In this document: piece by piece, positions 1 through 7,899 of the stretch
Position numbering within the stretch: the stretch's first letter is position 1
How the letters are laid out: each line of letters begins with the position of its first letter
Assembly: GCA_002455375.1 (NCBI GenBank)
Contig: DKKR01000003.1
Span: 60,454-76,466, forward strand
Length of the DNA: 16,013 nucleotides
From: Bacteroidetes bacterium UBA6661
GTDB lineage: Bacteria; Bacteroidota; Bacteroidia; AKYH767-A; OLB10
Reading direction: 5' to 3'
The notes under the pieces: generated by a model
What the model saw: the letters and a program-made list of their open reading frames with translations, nothing else
Database searches by the model: none
Told to the model about the DNA's origin: nothing
Position numbers and translations under genes: made by a program

Positions 1-64
1 GGGATTCGAACCCCTGACCTCTTGTATGCCATACAAGCGCTCTAGCCAACTGAGCTACATCCCC
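1..64 (-). tRNA. tRNA-Ala, anticodon GGC (3' end cut by window edge)
   Basis: Read on the minus strand, the sequence starts with the acceptor strand GGGGATG, then TA, a D-arm framed by GCTC and GAGC, a 5-bp anticodon stem (CTTGT/ACAAG) around the loop ATGGCAT, a five-base variable loop, and the T-arm AGGGG-TTCGAAT-CCC. The anticodon is GGC (plus-strand positions 28-30), which reads GCC and GCU alanine codons. The last two bases of the T-stem, the 3' acceptor strand and the discriminator lie outside the window. It is on the same strand as the large gene to its right but separated from it by a strong terminator, so it probably has its own promoter. A weak candidate -7 element is TTTCTTTG at 87-94 on the minus strand, with no clear -33 partner. 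Confidence 0.95.
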
Positions 65-126
65 TGATTGTTGGTTGAATGGGCTGCAAAGAAATGAAAA
101 ATTAAAATTGCACTGTGCGATGAGAG

Positions 127-162
127 AAAAAAAAGAGGCTGCCCTTTGGAGGCAGCCTCTTT
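127..162 (-). terminator. Rho-independent terminator of the T9SS cargo gene
   Basis: A perfect 12-bp inverted repeat (132-143 with 151-162, AAAGAGGCTGCC and its complement) encloses a 7-base loop. On the minus strand the stem is followed by a run of T (the A-tract at 127-134 on the plus strand). The hairpin begins 20 bases after the stop codon of the gene ending at 183, so it should end that transcript and insulate it from the tRNA downstream. Confidence 0.9.
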
Positions 163-182
163 CGATTAAACTTTATTAAAAC

Positions 183-3100
183 TTATTTAGCAATAACCAT
201 CTTTTTAACTAACTGACGGTCGTTGTGCTTCAATACATAGAAATAAACACCACTCGCCAGATTTTCTGCGCTTACAGTAATGTTGTAAGTGCCGGCAGAA
301 AGATTTGAGTTAACAGGTGTCATAAGCACTTTGCCTGTAACATCTACAATGTCTAGTTGCGTGCTTCCATTGTCTGATAGGTTGAAAGTAATTACAGAAT
401 AATCACTAAATGGATTTGGTGTATTCTGAATCATATCAAACGTGTTGTTTAAATCTGTTAAACCGGTTGTGCATAATGTAATCGGGCTCTTCACCTCTAA
501 ACAAACATCATCTATAGCCCAACCTTCATCACGTACACTAAAGTCAGAGTTAAATCTCCATCTGAAGATAACTTGTTGTTGCCCTGCAGTTGGTAAACAA
601 ATATCATGTCCTACCTGACCCCAGCCACCGCTGTTTCCTGACCATCCGGGATGTACAGGCGGTACTGGTCCTAATGCAGTGATGCTGTATGTGTTCATCC
701 AGTTTGGATCATGATCATCACCTAATTGAATCCAGGTAGCACCTAAGTTGGTAGAGTATTCAAATGTTCCACCATCTTCATTTCTTTCAGTCATGAAACT
801 GTGCCAGAAATTGATGTTGTATGTCAATCCACCGGTTAAAGTAAATACAGGAGAGAACAATGCAGAAGTGTCACGATTCGGATACTGACCGGCAAGACTT
901 GTAAACCACGAATTTACAGGGCTATGATTGCCACCTAGTTTTACTGAAGTTCCTAAATCCCAGCTGGAATTTGCAGAATAAGAAGTTGAATTTAATGTTA
1001 CCCAGCGATAACCACTTTCAAAATCATAACATTTGGACGAAGAACCTGCACCAACAGTAGCAGAGTCAAACACCTGTACAGAATAGCAGATGGTGTCACC
1101 AATTGGTTTTAAGTCTGCCGATTGATTTGGATAATAAGTAGAAACGCAAACATTGTGGAAACCGGGAGAAGCAATCCAACCATTAACAAATGTATAATTC
1201 ATATTGGTGTTTGGATTTAATGGTGTCGCTAATGTAACCGTATCATTAGAGATAATATTTCCATCAACACTTAATGTTGCAACAAAGTTGTTTACAGCAG
1301 AAGTACCATCATTATAAATCTTTGATTTAAACGGCATGCTCTGACCGGGGAAGATAAATGGAGGGCCAGGATTTGCAGTTGAAACAGCTACCGGAGTTAC
1401 AGTTAATGGAACAGGAACATTTACACAGAAGTCATCAATTGAATAGCCATTTGTTTGAACAGAACCATCTGAATTGAAAATATAGCGGAACTGAACCATT
1501 GGTTGATTGTTGAAGATAGGTTCAAGTTTGCGCATGCTGCGAATCCAGCCTGTAGGTAAAGCACATAAGGCATTTCCTTGAGTCCATGCATATTGCTGAC
1601 TTGAGTTTAACTGGTTATCGTTGTACCAGTTGAACTGACCCATCGTTAATGTGTCGCATGGCGTACCGAGAATTGTCCAGGCTCCATTACCGATACGATA
1701 TTCCATACGTGTTCCGTCCCAATTGCTTTCTGAAGCAACATTCTGCCAGAAACTGATGGTAGCATCTACTGCATTACTTAAATCAAAAATTGGAGTATAA
1801 AGTTCAGAGTTGGCATTGGCCCCATAAACACTATTCAGGTTAATATCCCAACAGTTTACTCCGCTATATGCAGAGTTAGTTGTACCAAATGTAGGTGTTC
1901 CGAATTGCCAGTCAGAACCCGGAGTAGTGCTATTATTTTTTGTTGACCAGCCAATGTTTCCGTTTTCAAAATCATCACAATAAGAATTGTTAAAGTCAAC
2001 AACAATTACCGGAACGCCAACTGCTGCACCTGCTAAGGTATCATTAGCCGAATTACAGTCACTTGTTAAGTCTGTCCATGCAGTAATTGTATATTGTCCG
2101 CCTGGTGTTGTGTAGGAAGTCGGTAGAATAATAGTTGCATTACCATTAGGAGCAAGGTTACCTGTCCAAGCATATGGTGGCAGCACAGGAGTACCGTTTA
2201 TAGCATAAGCAATATTTAAACTTGTAACCGCAGCAGTACCATAATTGTGAATTGTAACTTGCACCGAGTCGGCACTTCCTTGCATCAGCGTGTTTCCAAT
2301 GGATGCATTATAAGAGCCTACTGCTGTTACACCGGCATCGGGTGAGCACGGAATGCTTACACAGAAATTGTCAAGAGACACACCAACACCACCTGTACCA
2401 AATGTAGTTGCATAGAAAACAAATCTGAAACGAATAGTTGTTGGATTCGTTATCAAGAGATTATTCAGGAAGTACGTTGATTTTTTCCAGCCGCCTGAAT
2501 TGTTATTGAATGCAGGATTATTTGTAAAGTCAAGATTGGCAGTAGTGTACCAGTTTGAAGCATTTGGGTCACCCATAGTACCTAAAATACTCCAGTTTGT
2601 ACCATCAATAGTATATTCTACCCAGAAACCATCTGTATTTGCTGTACTGTAATTACTGAAGAATGACATGGTAAGGTTACTGGCAGATAATCCGGTTATA
2701 TCATAAATAGGCGTATATAAAGTATCAATTTCATTTTGTACATAACCGGTATTCAGGTTAATATCCCAGGCATTAGTTCCTGAATAGGCGCCTGTAGTTG
2801 CACCAAATGCAGGAGTACCTAATTGCCATTCATTGGCTCCACCTGTTGGTGTTGAAAGCCAACCAACGTTACCGCTCTCAAAGTCATCGCACGAAGTTAA
2901 AGTAAGAACAGGAATACCGGTGCTACTGATACAAGTGGTATCATTAAACGGTAACCCGTCATTAGGTAATGAGGTATATGCACACACTGTAAATGGACCT
3001 GACGGTATGGTTAAACAAGGTGTAATAGTAAATACAGTAGAAGCACCGGGAGCAAGGTTTCCTGTCCATGTTGCAGTTTGTGTTGCTCCGGTACTTGATG

Positions 3101-4736
3101 TATAAGTTACGGGAGTAGAAGTTATGGGTTGGCTACCGAAGTTTGTAATTGTTACTTCCACCGGAATACACAATCCGGCAGGTGCCTGAACCGGAGGTTG
3201 AGATATAATCTGTACACCTGCATCTTGTGGAGGTGGAACAAAAATACATACATCATCTATTGCAAATCCGTCTAATTGAACAGATGCATCTGAGGTAAAT
3301 ACAAAACGGAACATCACACTCGTTTGGTTGTCTAAAACAGTTAGCTTATGCATAGCTTTAAACCAGCCTGGTGCCCCTGAAATTACTTGACTTGAGCCAG
3401 TCCATGCATAGGTCTGACTGGAGTTTAATTGATCATCATTATACCAATTTTGTCCTGTTGGGAATGTGGTATTGTTAGTGCCAAGTACAGACCATGTTAG
3501 ACCATTATCTGTTGAGTAATCCAAACGAGCACCATCCCAAAAGTTTTCACAATTTGAATTTATCCAAAACTCAATCTGCGCATTAAATACTCCTATGAAT
3601 GAGAATGTTGGAGAATATAAATAAGAAATACAACTTCCAACATATTGCTGGTCTAAGCCAACCTCCCAGATATTGGGTGCAGAGTGTGCAGAGCCCGGCC
3701 AAACTGTGGATTGCCCTCTTTGCCAGTGTGTGGAATTTGCATTACCAACAGAGTCTGTCCATAAGTTTTGTAAGTCAAAGTTGTCACAAAATGGGAATGT
3801 AATTCCTTGCGATGCATAAAATGTTATACATCCGGATGTTGGAAAGACAGCAGAGTTTGCACAACCGGAGTTATCCAATGCTGTGATTGAGTAACAAATG
3901 GAGTCACCATCATTTACGGCTGGAATTTGCCCGGTAAAGTCGCCATTTCCTAAATCAGTCATTGGAACACTTACAGGAGTACCATTATTTATGGTATAAG
4001 TTAATGTTGCACTCATAATTCCTGAAGCATCAGTAATATGCGACTGAACATTGTAAGGGCCAAGGTTATAAATGGTTCCTTGCGGATAGCCACTAGTAAA
4101 AGCAATGTTAGGAGGATTTAACTCACAAACAGCAGCCTGAATACAGATATCATCAATAAACCATCCCGGATAACCACCTGCACCACCACCGTTCACGTCA
4201 GATAGTCGGAAACGCATTCTGAAGTCAGATACGCCACCCCATTGAGAGAGGTTAAAACGTGCTAAGTGCCACATACTGTTGGTGGGCATTGTTCCGGGTA
4301 CTCCCGGATCCCAGTCCAAAGATGTTGCAGAGGAGAAGTATCCTTGACCACCAAAAGCACCATAATCAGCTAAGGTTGAATCAAATTCTGCAGGGCCTAA
4401 TGTTGACCAGGTCATACCACCATCAATAGACACATCTATGTTGGCTGCATCAAAAAAGTCAATCCGGCAAATGTGCTGGAATGTTACGCTTACAAAGAAA
4501 AACCCGGTTAAATCTATCGGGTCGGTTTCAAGAATTGCATCAGTACCGTTGAGTACTTGAGCAGAGTCGCAGGCTACACCCGACACACTAATACGTGTGT
4601 TTTGAACCCAGGCATTAGCCGGAGTTGATGTAACTGAGTCAATTGTTTCCATGTCTTCTGAGAAATAACAATTCGATTGGGCAAAGCCTATCATCGTTGC
4701 TAATCCAAGACTTAGTGTAGTAAACAGTCTTTTCAT
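183..4736 (-). CDS. Secreted T9SS type A sorting-domain protein with five MAM/jelly-roll-like units
   Basis: This 1517-residue protein has a Sec signal peptide (residues 1-20, ending GFAQ) and a C-terminal T9SS type A sorting domain (about 1438-1517). The tail starts with NTPNPFSDYSVI, continues with DVTGKVL and SGVYFYVL, and ends KKMVIAK. This points to export across the outer membrane and anchoring or release at the cell surface. Between lie five jelly-roll units of about 180 residues (23-198, 317-497, 616-792, 920-1104, 1236-1412). Each has a W-DG---YS-D-G-TW--LG core and ends in an IDD-C motif, resembling MAM or InhA-type carbohydrate/adhesion modules. Ig-like linkers separate them; those near 504-605 and 799-905 look CARDB-like and share AWTGNLAP. 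No catalytic domain is visible, so an adhesin or matrix role is inferred. It is a single-gene unit with its own promoter and terminator. The ATG precedes a typical signal peptide, which supports the start. Confidence 0.9.
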   Translation of the reverse strand: MKRLFTTLSLGLATMIGFAQSNCYFSEDMETIDSVTSTPANAWVQNTRISVSGVACDSAQVLNGTDAILETDPIDLTGFFFVSVTFQHICRIDFFDAANIDVSIDGGMTWSTLGPAEFDSTLADYGAFGGQGYFSSATSLDWDPGVPGTMPTNSMWHLARFNLSQWGGVSDFRMRFRLSDVNGGGAGGYPGWFIDDICIQAAVCELNPPNIAFTSGYPQGTIYNLGPYNVQSHITDASGIMSATLTYTINNGTPVSVPMTDLGNGDFTGQIPAVNDGDSICYSITALDNSGCANSAVFPTSGCITFYASQGITFPFCDNFDLQNLWTDSVGNANSTHWQRGQSTVWPGSAHSAPNIWEVGLDQQYVGSCISYLYSPTFSFIGVFNAQIEFWINSNCENFWDGARLDYSTDNGLTWSVLGTNNTTFPTGQNWYNDDQLNSSQTYAWTGSSQVISGAPGWFKAMHKLTVLDNQTSVMFRFVFTSDASVQLDGFAIDDVCIFVPPPQDAGVQIISQPPVQAPAGLCIPVEVTITNFGSQPITSTPVTYTSSTGATQTATWTGNLAPGASTVFTITPCLTIPSGPFTVCAYTSLPNDGLPFNDTTCISSTGIPVLTLTSCDDFESGNVGWLSTPTGGANEWQLGTPAFGATTGAYSGTNAWDINLNTGYVQNEIDTLYTPIYDITGLSASNLTMSFFSNYSTANTDGFWVEYTIDGTNWSILGTMGDPNASNWYTTANLDFTNNPAFNNNSGGWKKSTYFLNNLLITNPTTIRFRFVFYATTFGTGGVGVSLDNFCVSIPCSPDAGVTAVGSYNASIGNTLMQGSADSVQVTIHNYGTAAVTSLNIAYAINGTPVLPPYAWTGNLAPNGNATIILPTSYTTPGGQYTITAWTDLTSDCNSANDTLAGAAVGVPVIVVDFNNSYCDDFENGNIGWSTKNNSTTPGSDWQFGTPTFGTTNSAYSGVNCWDINLNSVYGANANSELYTPIFDLSNAVDATISFWQNVASESNWDGTRMEYRIGNGAWTILGTPCDTLTMGQFNWYNDNQLNSSQQYAWTQGNALCALPTGWIRSMRKLEPIFNNQPMVQFRYIFNSDGSVQTNGYSIDDFCVNVPVPLTVTPVAVSTANPGPPFIFPGQSMPFKSKIYNDGTSAVNNFVATLSVDGNIISNDTVTLATPLNPNTNMNYTFVNGWIASPGFHNVCVSTYYPNQSADLKPIGDTICYSVQVFDSATVGAGSSSKCYDFESGYRWVTLNSTSYSANSSWDLGTSVKLGGNHSPVNSWFTSLAGQYPNRDTSALFSPVFTLTGGLTYNINFWHSFMTERNEDGGTFEYSTNLGATWIQLGDDHDPNWMNTYSITALGPVPPVHPGWSGNSGGWGQVGHDICLPTAGQQQVIFRWRFNSDFSVRDEGWAIDDVCLEVKSPITLCTTGLTDLNNTFDMIQNTPNPFSDYSVITFNLSDNGSTQLDIVDVTGKVLMTPVNSNLSAGTYNITVSAENLASGVYFYVLKHNDRQLVKKMVIAK
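501..4670 (-). repeat. Five diverged intragenic repeat units of the T9SS protein
   Basis: The five units map to 4143-4670, 3246-3788, 2361-2891, 1425-1979 and 501-1031. Every unit opens with a Cys followed by acidic and aromatic residues (CYFSED, CDNFD, CDDFE, CDDFE, CYDFE) and closes with IDD-C or LDN-C. The two framing cysteines are 175-184 residues apart each time. The units are diverged in DNA, but short near-identical blocks survive. For example, the 19-base stretch TATTCAGGTTAATATCCCA occurs at 1832-1850 and at 2750-2768 (plus strand). Confidence 0.85.
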
Positions 4737-4777
4737 TACTTTTTGATTTTAAGGAATATTTGTGATTTTACAAGTTT

Positions 4778-4807
4778 CAAAAGTATAAAAATACTCTGAC
4801 ATGCAAA
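4778..4807 (-). promoter_or_regulatory. Bacteroidota-type promoter of the T9SS cargo gene
   Basis: On the minus strand there is a perfect TAnnTTTG element (TACTTTTG, 4785 down to 4778). It is preceded by TTTG (4807 down to 4804) with an 18-base spacer, close to the known -33/-7 promoter of this phylum. Transcription would start near 4772, giving a leader of about 35 bases before the ATG at 4736. Confidence 0.65.
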
Positions 4808-4840
4808 TTCACAATTAAGTTTTTTTATTAATTGTTAAAA

Positions 4841-4854
4841 TATTTTGCAAAATA
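4841..4854. promoter_or_regulatory. Perfect 14-bp palindrome in the divergent gap
   Basis: TATTTTGCAAAATA is exactly self-complementary. It lies 34 bases upstream of the -33 element of the T9SS gene and 39 bases before the start of the 39-codon ORF on the other strand. It could be an operator for a dimeric regulator. Each half (TATTTTG) is also one base short of the TAnnTTTG -7 element. The AT-rich setting makes a chance palindrome possible. Confidence 0.3.
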
Positions 4855-4893
4855 GATAAAACTTTGTTTCTTTACACCACAATTCATTGGGGG

Positions 4894-5013
4894 ATGAAGC
4901 GATTAGATGATAATTTTATCTGGAAAGACTTGAGCTATCTTCAGGAGTTGGGATTAAGCATAATCCTGATTGCGATTTTTATCTATTTTTTAGTCAGTAA
5001 CTACAACGGCTGA
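4894..5013 (+). CDS. Putative 39-residue single-pass membrane microprotein
   Basis: An ATG at 4894 opens a 39-codon frame ending in TGA at 5011-5013. The product has a charged N-terminal part (MKRLDDNFIWKDLSYLQELG) followed by one hydrophobic stretch (about residues 21-34, LSIILIAIFIYFLV) and a short polar tail (SNYNG). This is the layout of a single-pass small membrane protein, probably with the charged end cytoplasmic. A run of five G lies directly before the ATG, but it is too close to act as a normal ribosome binding site. The ORF ends 77 bases before sucC on the same strand, so the two could share a transcript. A weak -7-like element (AAACTTTG, 4859-4866) lies upstream. I do not recognise the family. 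A chance ORF is possible, but hydrophobic patterning right after a charged, W/Y-containing segment is suggestive. Confidence 0.4.
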   Translation: MKRLDDNFIWKDLSYLQELGLSIILIAIFIYFLVSNYNG

Positions 5014-5069
5014 TTTCATAAGTTCAATTTTTTTCTTCAACAACAAGGCATCATTTTGATGTTTAAGTT

Positions 5070-5077
5070 TATTTTTG
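5070..5077 (+). promoter_or_regulatory. Candidate -7 element before sucC
   Basis: TATTTTTG is an exact match to TAnnTTTG and lies 13 bases before the sucC ATG. I see no TTTG at the expected -33 distance. If used, the leader would be only about 8-10 bases long. Confidence 0.35.
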
Positions 5078-5090
5078 TGAAAATTTTCAT

Positions 5091-6281
5091 ATGAACATTC
5101 ACGAATATCAGGGTAAATCCATTTTAAAATCTTTTGGTGTAGCCATTCAGGAAGGCATTGTAGCAGAAACAGCCGATCAGGCAGTAGCCGCAGCACAGGA
5201 GTTACAAAAGCAAACAGGAACTAACTTTTGGGTAGTTAAAGCTCAGATACATGCAGGTGGCCGTGGCAAAGGCGGAGGTGTAAAACTGGCTAAGTCAATA
5301 GATGAAGTAAAAGAAAAAGCCAATGCCATTATCGGCATGCAGTTGGTGACACCACAAACCGGTCCACAAGGTAAAAAAGTACATAAGGTGCTGATTGCAC
5401 AAGATGTTTATTATCCCGGTGAAGCCAAAACCGCTGAGTTTTATATGAGTGTTTTGTTAAATCGTCAGGCAGGTAAAAATATTATCATGTATTCCACTGA
5501 AGGAGGTATGGATATTGAAGAGGTGGCTGCAAAAACACCTGAGAAAATTTTTAAAGAAGAAATTGATCCTGCTGTAGGACTTCAGCCTTTCCAGGCAAGA
5601 AAAATTGCATTCAACCTTGGTTTAAGTGGAAATGCTTATAAAGAAATGGTTCGTTTTGTTTCAGCATTATATAAGGCGTATGAAAGTTGCGATGCATCAC
5701 TGTTTGAAATAAATCCTGTATTAAAAACATCTGACAATAAGATTATTGCTGTAGATGCTAAAGTTAATCTCGATGAAAATGCGCTATTCCGTCATGCTGA
5801 CTATGCTGCCATGCGCGATAAGTCAGAAGAAGACCCGACAGAAGTTGAAGCCAGCGAGCATGATCTGAATTATGTGAAGTTGGATGGTAATGTTGGATGT
5901 ATGGTGAATGGTGCTGGTCTTGCCATGGCAACTATGGACATCATTAAATTAGCAGGTGGCGAACCGGCAAACTTTCTCGACATTGGAGGAACAGCTAATG
6001 CTGCCCGAGTAGAGCAGGCATTTCGTATCATTCTGAAAGACCCAAACGTAAAAGCAATATTGGTAAATATTTTTGGGGGTATTGTAAGATGCGACAGAGT
6101 AGCACAGGGAATTGTTGATGCATATAATAATATTGGACAAATTCCTGTTCCGATTATTGTTCGTTTGCAAGGTACCAATGCCGAAGAAGCAAAGACCATC
6201 ATAGATAAGTCGGGACTAAAAGTTTATTCTGCCATTTTGTTGAAAGAAGCTGCGCAATTAGTAAAAGAAAAGCTTGGTTAA
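5091..6281 (+). CDS. sucC: Succinyl-CoA ligase (ADP-forming) subunit beta
   Basis: SucC is the beta subunit of succinyl-CoA synthetase in the TCA cycle. With SucD it interconverts succinyl-CoA plus ADP (or GDP) and Pi with succinate plus nucleoside triphosphate and CoA. The 396 residues match the family's usual length of about 390. The N-terminus MNIHEYQGKSILKSFGV is the classic ATP-grasp start of the family, followed by KAQIHAGGRGKGGGVK (about 50-65) for nucleotide binding. Later come LFEINPV (about 205-210), the VNLDENALFRH region, and the C-terminal ligase domain with NFLDIGGTA and ILVNIFGGIVRCD. No sucD is next to it here; the next gene, 3 bases downstream, is an agmatinase-family gene. 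The start at 5091 gives the exact conserved N-terminus. No Shine-Dalgarno sequence is visible, as is usual in this phylum. Confidence 0.97.
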   Translation: MNIHEYQGKSILKSFGVAIQEGIVAETADQAVAAAQELQKQTGTNFWVVKAQIHAGGRGKGGGVKLAKSIDEVKEKANAIIGMQLVTPQTGPQGKKVHKVLIAQDVYYPGEAKTAEFYMSVLLNRQAGKNIIMYSTEGGMDIEEVAAKTPEKIFKEEIDPAVGLQPFQARKIAFNLGLSGNAYKEMVRFVSALYKAYESCDASLFEINPVLKTSDNKIIAVDAKVNLDENALFRHADYAAMRDKSEEDPTEVEASEHDLNYVKLDGNVGCMVNGAGLAMATMDIIKLAGGEPANFLDIGGTANAARVEQAFRIILKDPNVKAILVNIFGGIVRCDRVAQGIVDAYNNIGQIPVPIIVRLQGTNAEEAKTIIDKSGLKVYSAILLKEAAQLVKEKLG

Positions 6282-6284
6282 AAA

Positions 6285-7178
6285 ATGAAAGCCCTATCAA
6301 CCAAACATAATTTTTTAGGTATTGAAGATGAAAAGTATTACAACTATACAGCTTCAAAATATGTTATTCAGCAAGTGCCTTATGAACATACAAGCTCCTA
6401 CCTGGCAGGCTCCGACAAAGGGCCGGCAGCTATTGTAAAAGCTTCGCAGTATGTGGAACTGTATGACGAAGAGTTGGATGCAGAAACATATAAAACTTGC
6501 GGCATTGCAACACTTAAAGCTCTCGATTTTAAAAATAAGACCAATAAAAAAGCGGTTGACTATATTGAAAAAGAAACGCTGGCCTTACTGAATGATAAAA
6601 AATTTGTGGTTTCTCTTGGCGCAGAGCATACGGTAACTTTAGGCTTTGTTAAAGCACATATTCAGAAGTACAAAAATGTTTCAGTTCTTCAGATTGATGC
6701 ACATAGCGATTTGCGTGAATCTTATCACAACAACATTTATTCTCATGCCAGTGTTATGAAAAGAATTTATGACTTAGGTTTAAATATTGTTCAGGCAGGC
6801 ATAAGAGCACAGTGTATTGAAGAAGCACAATTAATAAAGAAGTCAAAGCGACTACATACTTATTATGCACATAACATCAGAAAAGATGCCAAGTGGATTG
6901 ATAAAGCAGTAAAAGATTTGAGTGAAAATGTTTATGTGACCATTGATGCAGATGGCTTTGATCCATCTGTAATACCTTCTGTTGGAACAGCAGAGCCCAA
7001 TGGCCTTTTTTGGAATGAAACATTGGCATTACTTAAAAAAACTGCCAAAGAGAAAAACATTATCGGCTTCGATATTGTTGAATGTGCACCCACCAAAGGA
7101 AATATTTTATCAGAATATACATTAGCAAAACTTGCCTACAGAATAATAGGCTATATAGAAGCAGCAAGGAAAGAGTAG
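6285..7178 (+). CDS. speB: Agmatinase/arginase-family (ureohydrolase) protein
   Basis: Ureohydrolases cleave a guanidino group to release urea; the likely reaction here is agmatine to putrescine in polyamine synthesis. The 297 residues carry all expected binuclear Mn ligands: H115 in GAEH, D138/H140/D142 in DAHSD, and D221/D223 in DADGFDP. The region SHAS (about 153-156) and E266 in GFDIVEC match the conserved Glu that contacts the guanidinium group in arginases. The substrate loop reads PSVGTAEPNG, a departure from the common PGTGTPEPGG, so the substrate is less certain than the family. The N-terminal half (GPAAIVKASQYVELYDEELD) resembles the Bacteroidota agmatinase branch. The ATG is only 3 bases after the sucC stop, suggesting cotranscription and translational coupling. 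Other ureohydrolases, such as arginase or formimidoylglutamase, are not fully excluded. Confidence 0.8.
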   Translation: MKALSTKHNFLGIEDEKYYNYTASKYVIQQVPYEHTSSYLAGSDKGPAAIVKASQYVELYDEELDAETYKTCGIATLKALDFKNKTNKKAVDYIEKETLALLNDKKFVVSLGAEHTVTLGFVKAHIQKYKNVSVLQIDAHSDLRESYHNNIYSHASVMKRIYDLGLNIVQAGIRAQCIEEAQLIKKSKRLHTYYAHNIRKDAKWIDKAVKDLSENVYVTIDADGFDPSVIPSVGTAEPNGLFWNETLALLKKTAKEKNIIGFDIVECAPTKGNILSEYTLAKLAYRIIGYIEAARKE

Positions 7179-7197
7179 GTGCTTAAAACAATAGTGT

Positions 7198-7857
7198 ATG
7201 GAGAACAGGAAAATATCAAACAAGGGTTCTGCCACATTATTTCAGAACCGTTTACTTGAAAGACTGACACGTACAACTTTCTATTTTCCGGTAATTTTAT
7301 TTTTGGTTGTCGGAATAGTAACTGTACTATATTGTTATTTAAGTTTAAAGATAAATATACTCAGCATTGTTGCACTTTATCTTGCCGGCTTATTTGCATT
7401 TACACTTGTTGAATATCTGATACATCGGTTTATTTTTCATTTCAAGGCCAATACACCGGGTCAGGAATTGCTGAAGTATAAGATCCACGGTGTGCATCAT
7501 CACTACCCAAAAGATAAAGACCGTTTAGCTATGCCACCATTAATGTCACTTACACTGGCAGCTTTGTTTTTTTTATTGTACAAATGGTTATTTGGAAATT
7601 ATGGTATTGCTCTGTTCTCCGGATTTGTAAGTGGCTATTCAGTTTATCTTATCATTCATTATGCAGTGCATCGTTACAGGCAGCCTCATAATTTTTTGAG
7701 CATACTATGGAAGCATCACAGCCTGCATCACTACCGTTCAGACAATTCTGCTTTCAGTGTATCAAACCCATTGTGGGATTATGTTTTTGGCACTATGCCA
7801 GATAAAAAAACCATTCAGAAAGGCGATAAAGAAAAACTCCCTGATTATTCTTCTTAA
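7198..7857 (+). CDS. Fatty acid hydroxylase / sterol desaturase superfamily membrane protein
   Basis: This 219-residue membrane protein belongs to the di-iron fatty acid hydroxylase superfamily. It has hydrophobic segments at about 29-49, 53-73, 113-131 and 135-155. The His clusters expected for the di-iron site are present: HRFIFH (76-81), HGVHHH (97-102), HYAVHRYRQPH (154-164), and HHSLHH (173-178). The closing SNPLWDYVFGT is typical of the family. The closest known type is the FA2H/Scs7-like fatty acid 2-hydroxylase without its cytochrome b5 domain, which would place hydroxylation of a lipid acyl chain in the membrane. Carotenoid or sterol-type substrates cannot be excluded. The ATG lies 19 bases after the preceding stop, so it probably shares a transcript with sucC and the agmatinase gene. 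It converges on lepA with a 42-base gap that has no convincing terminator. Confidence 0.85.
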   Translation: MENRKISNKGSATLFQNRLLERLTRTTFYFPVILFLVVGIVTVLYCYLSLKINILSIVALYLAGLFAFTLVEYLIHRFIFHFKANTPGQELLKYKIHGVHHHYPKDKDRLAMPPLMSLTLAALFFLLYKWLFGNYGIALFSGFVSGYSVYLIIHYAVHRYRQPHNFLSILWKHHSLHHYRSDNSAFSVSNPLWDYVFGTMPDKKTIQKGDKEKLPDYSS

Positions 7858-7899
7858 TATTACTGAAAATATTGTTTGGCTTCTTGCTTAACTAAAAAT

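Noticed and set aside
2833..3105. Plus-strand frame inside the T9SS gene
   Set aside because: It is antisense to a linker/repeat region whose minus-strand frame is clearly coding.
5870..6202. Minus-strand frames inside sucC
   Set aside because: They are antisense shadows of conserved sucC codons with no supporting signals.
7856..7873. AATATT inverted repeat between the hydroxylase gene and lepA as a shared terminator
   Set aside because: The stem is only 6 bp, all A/T, and no T-run follows directly.
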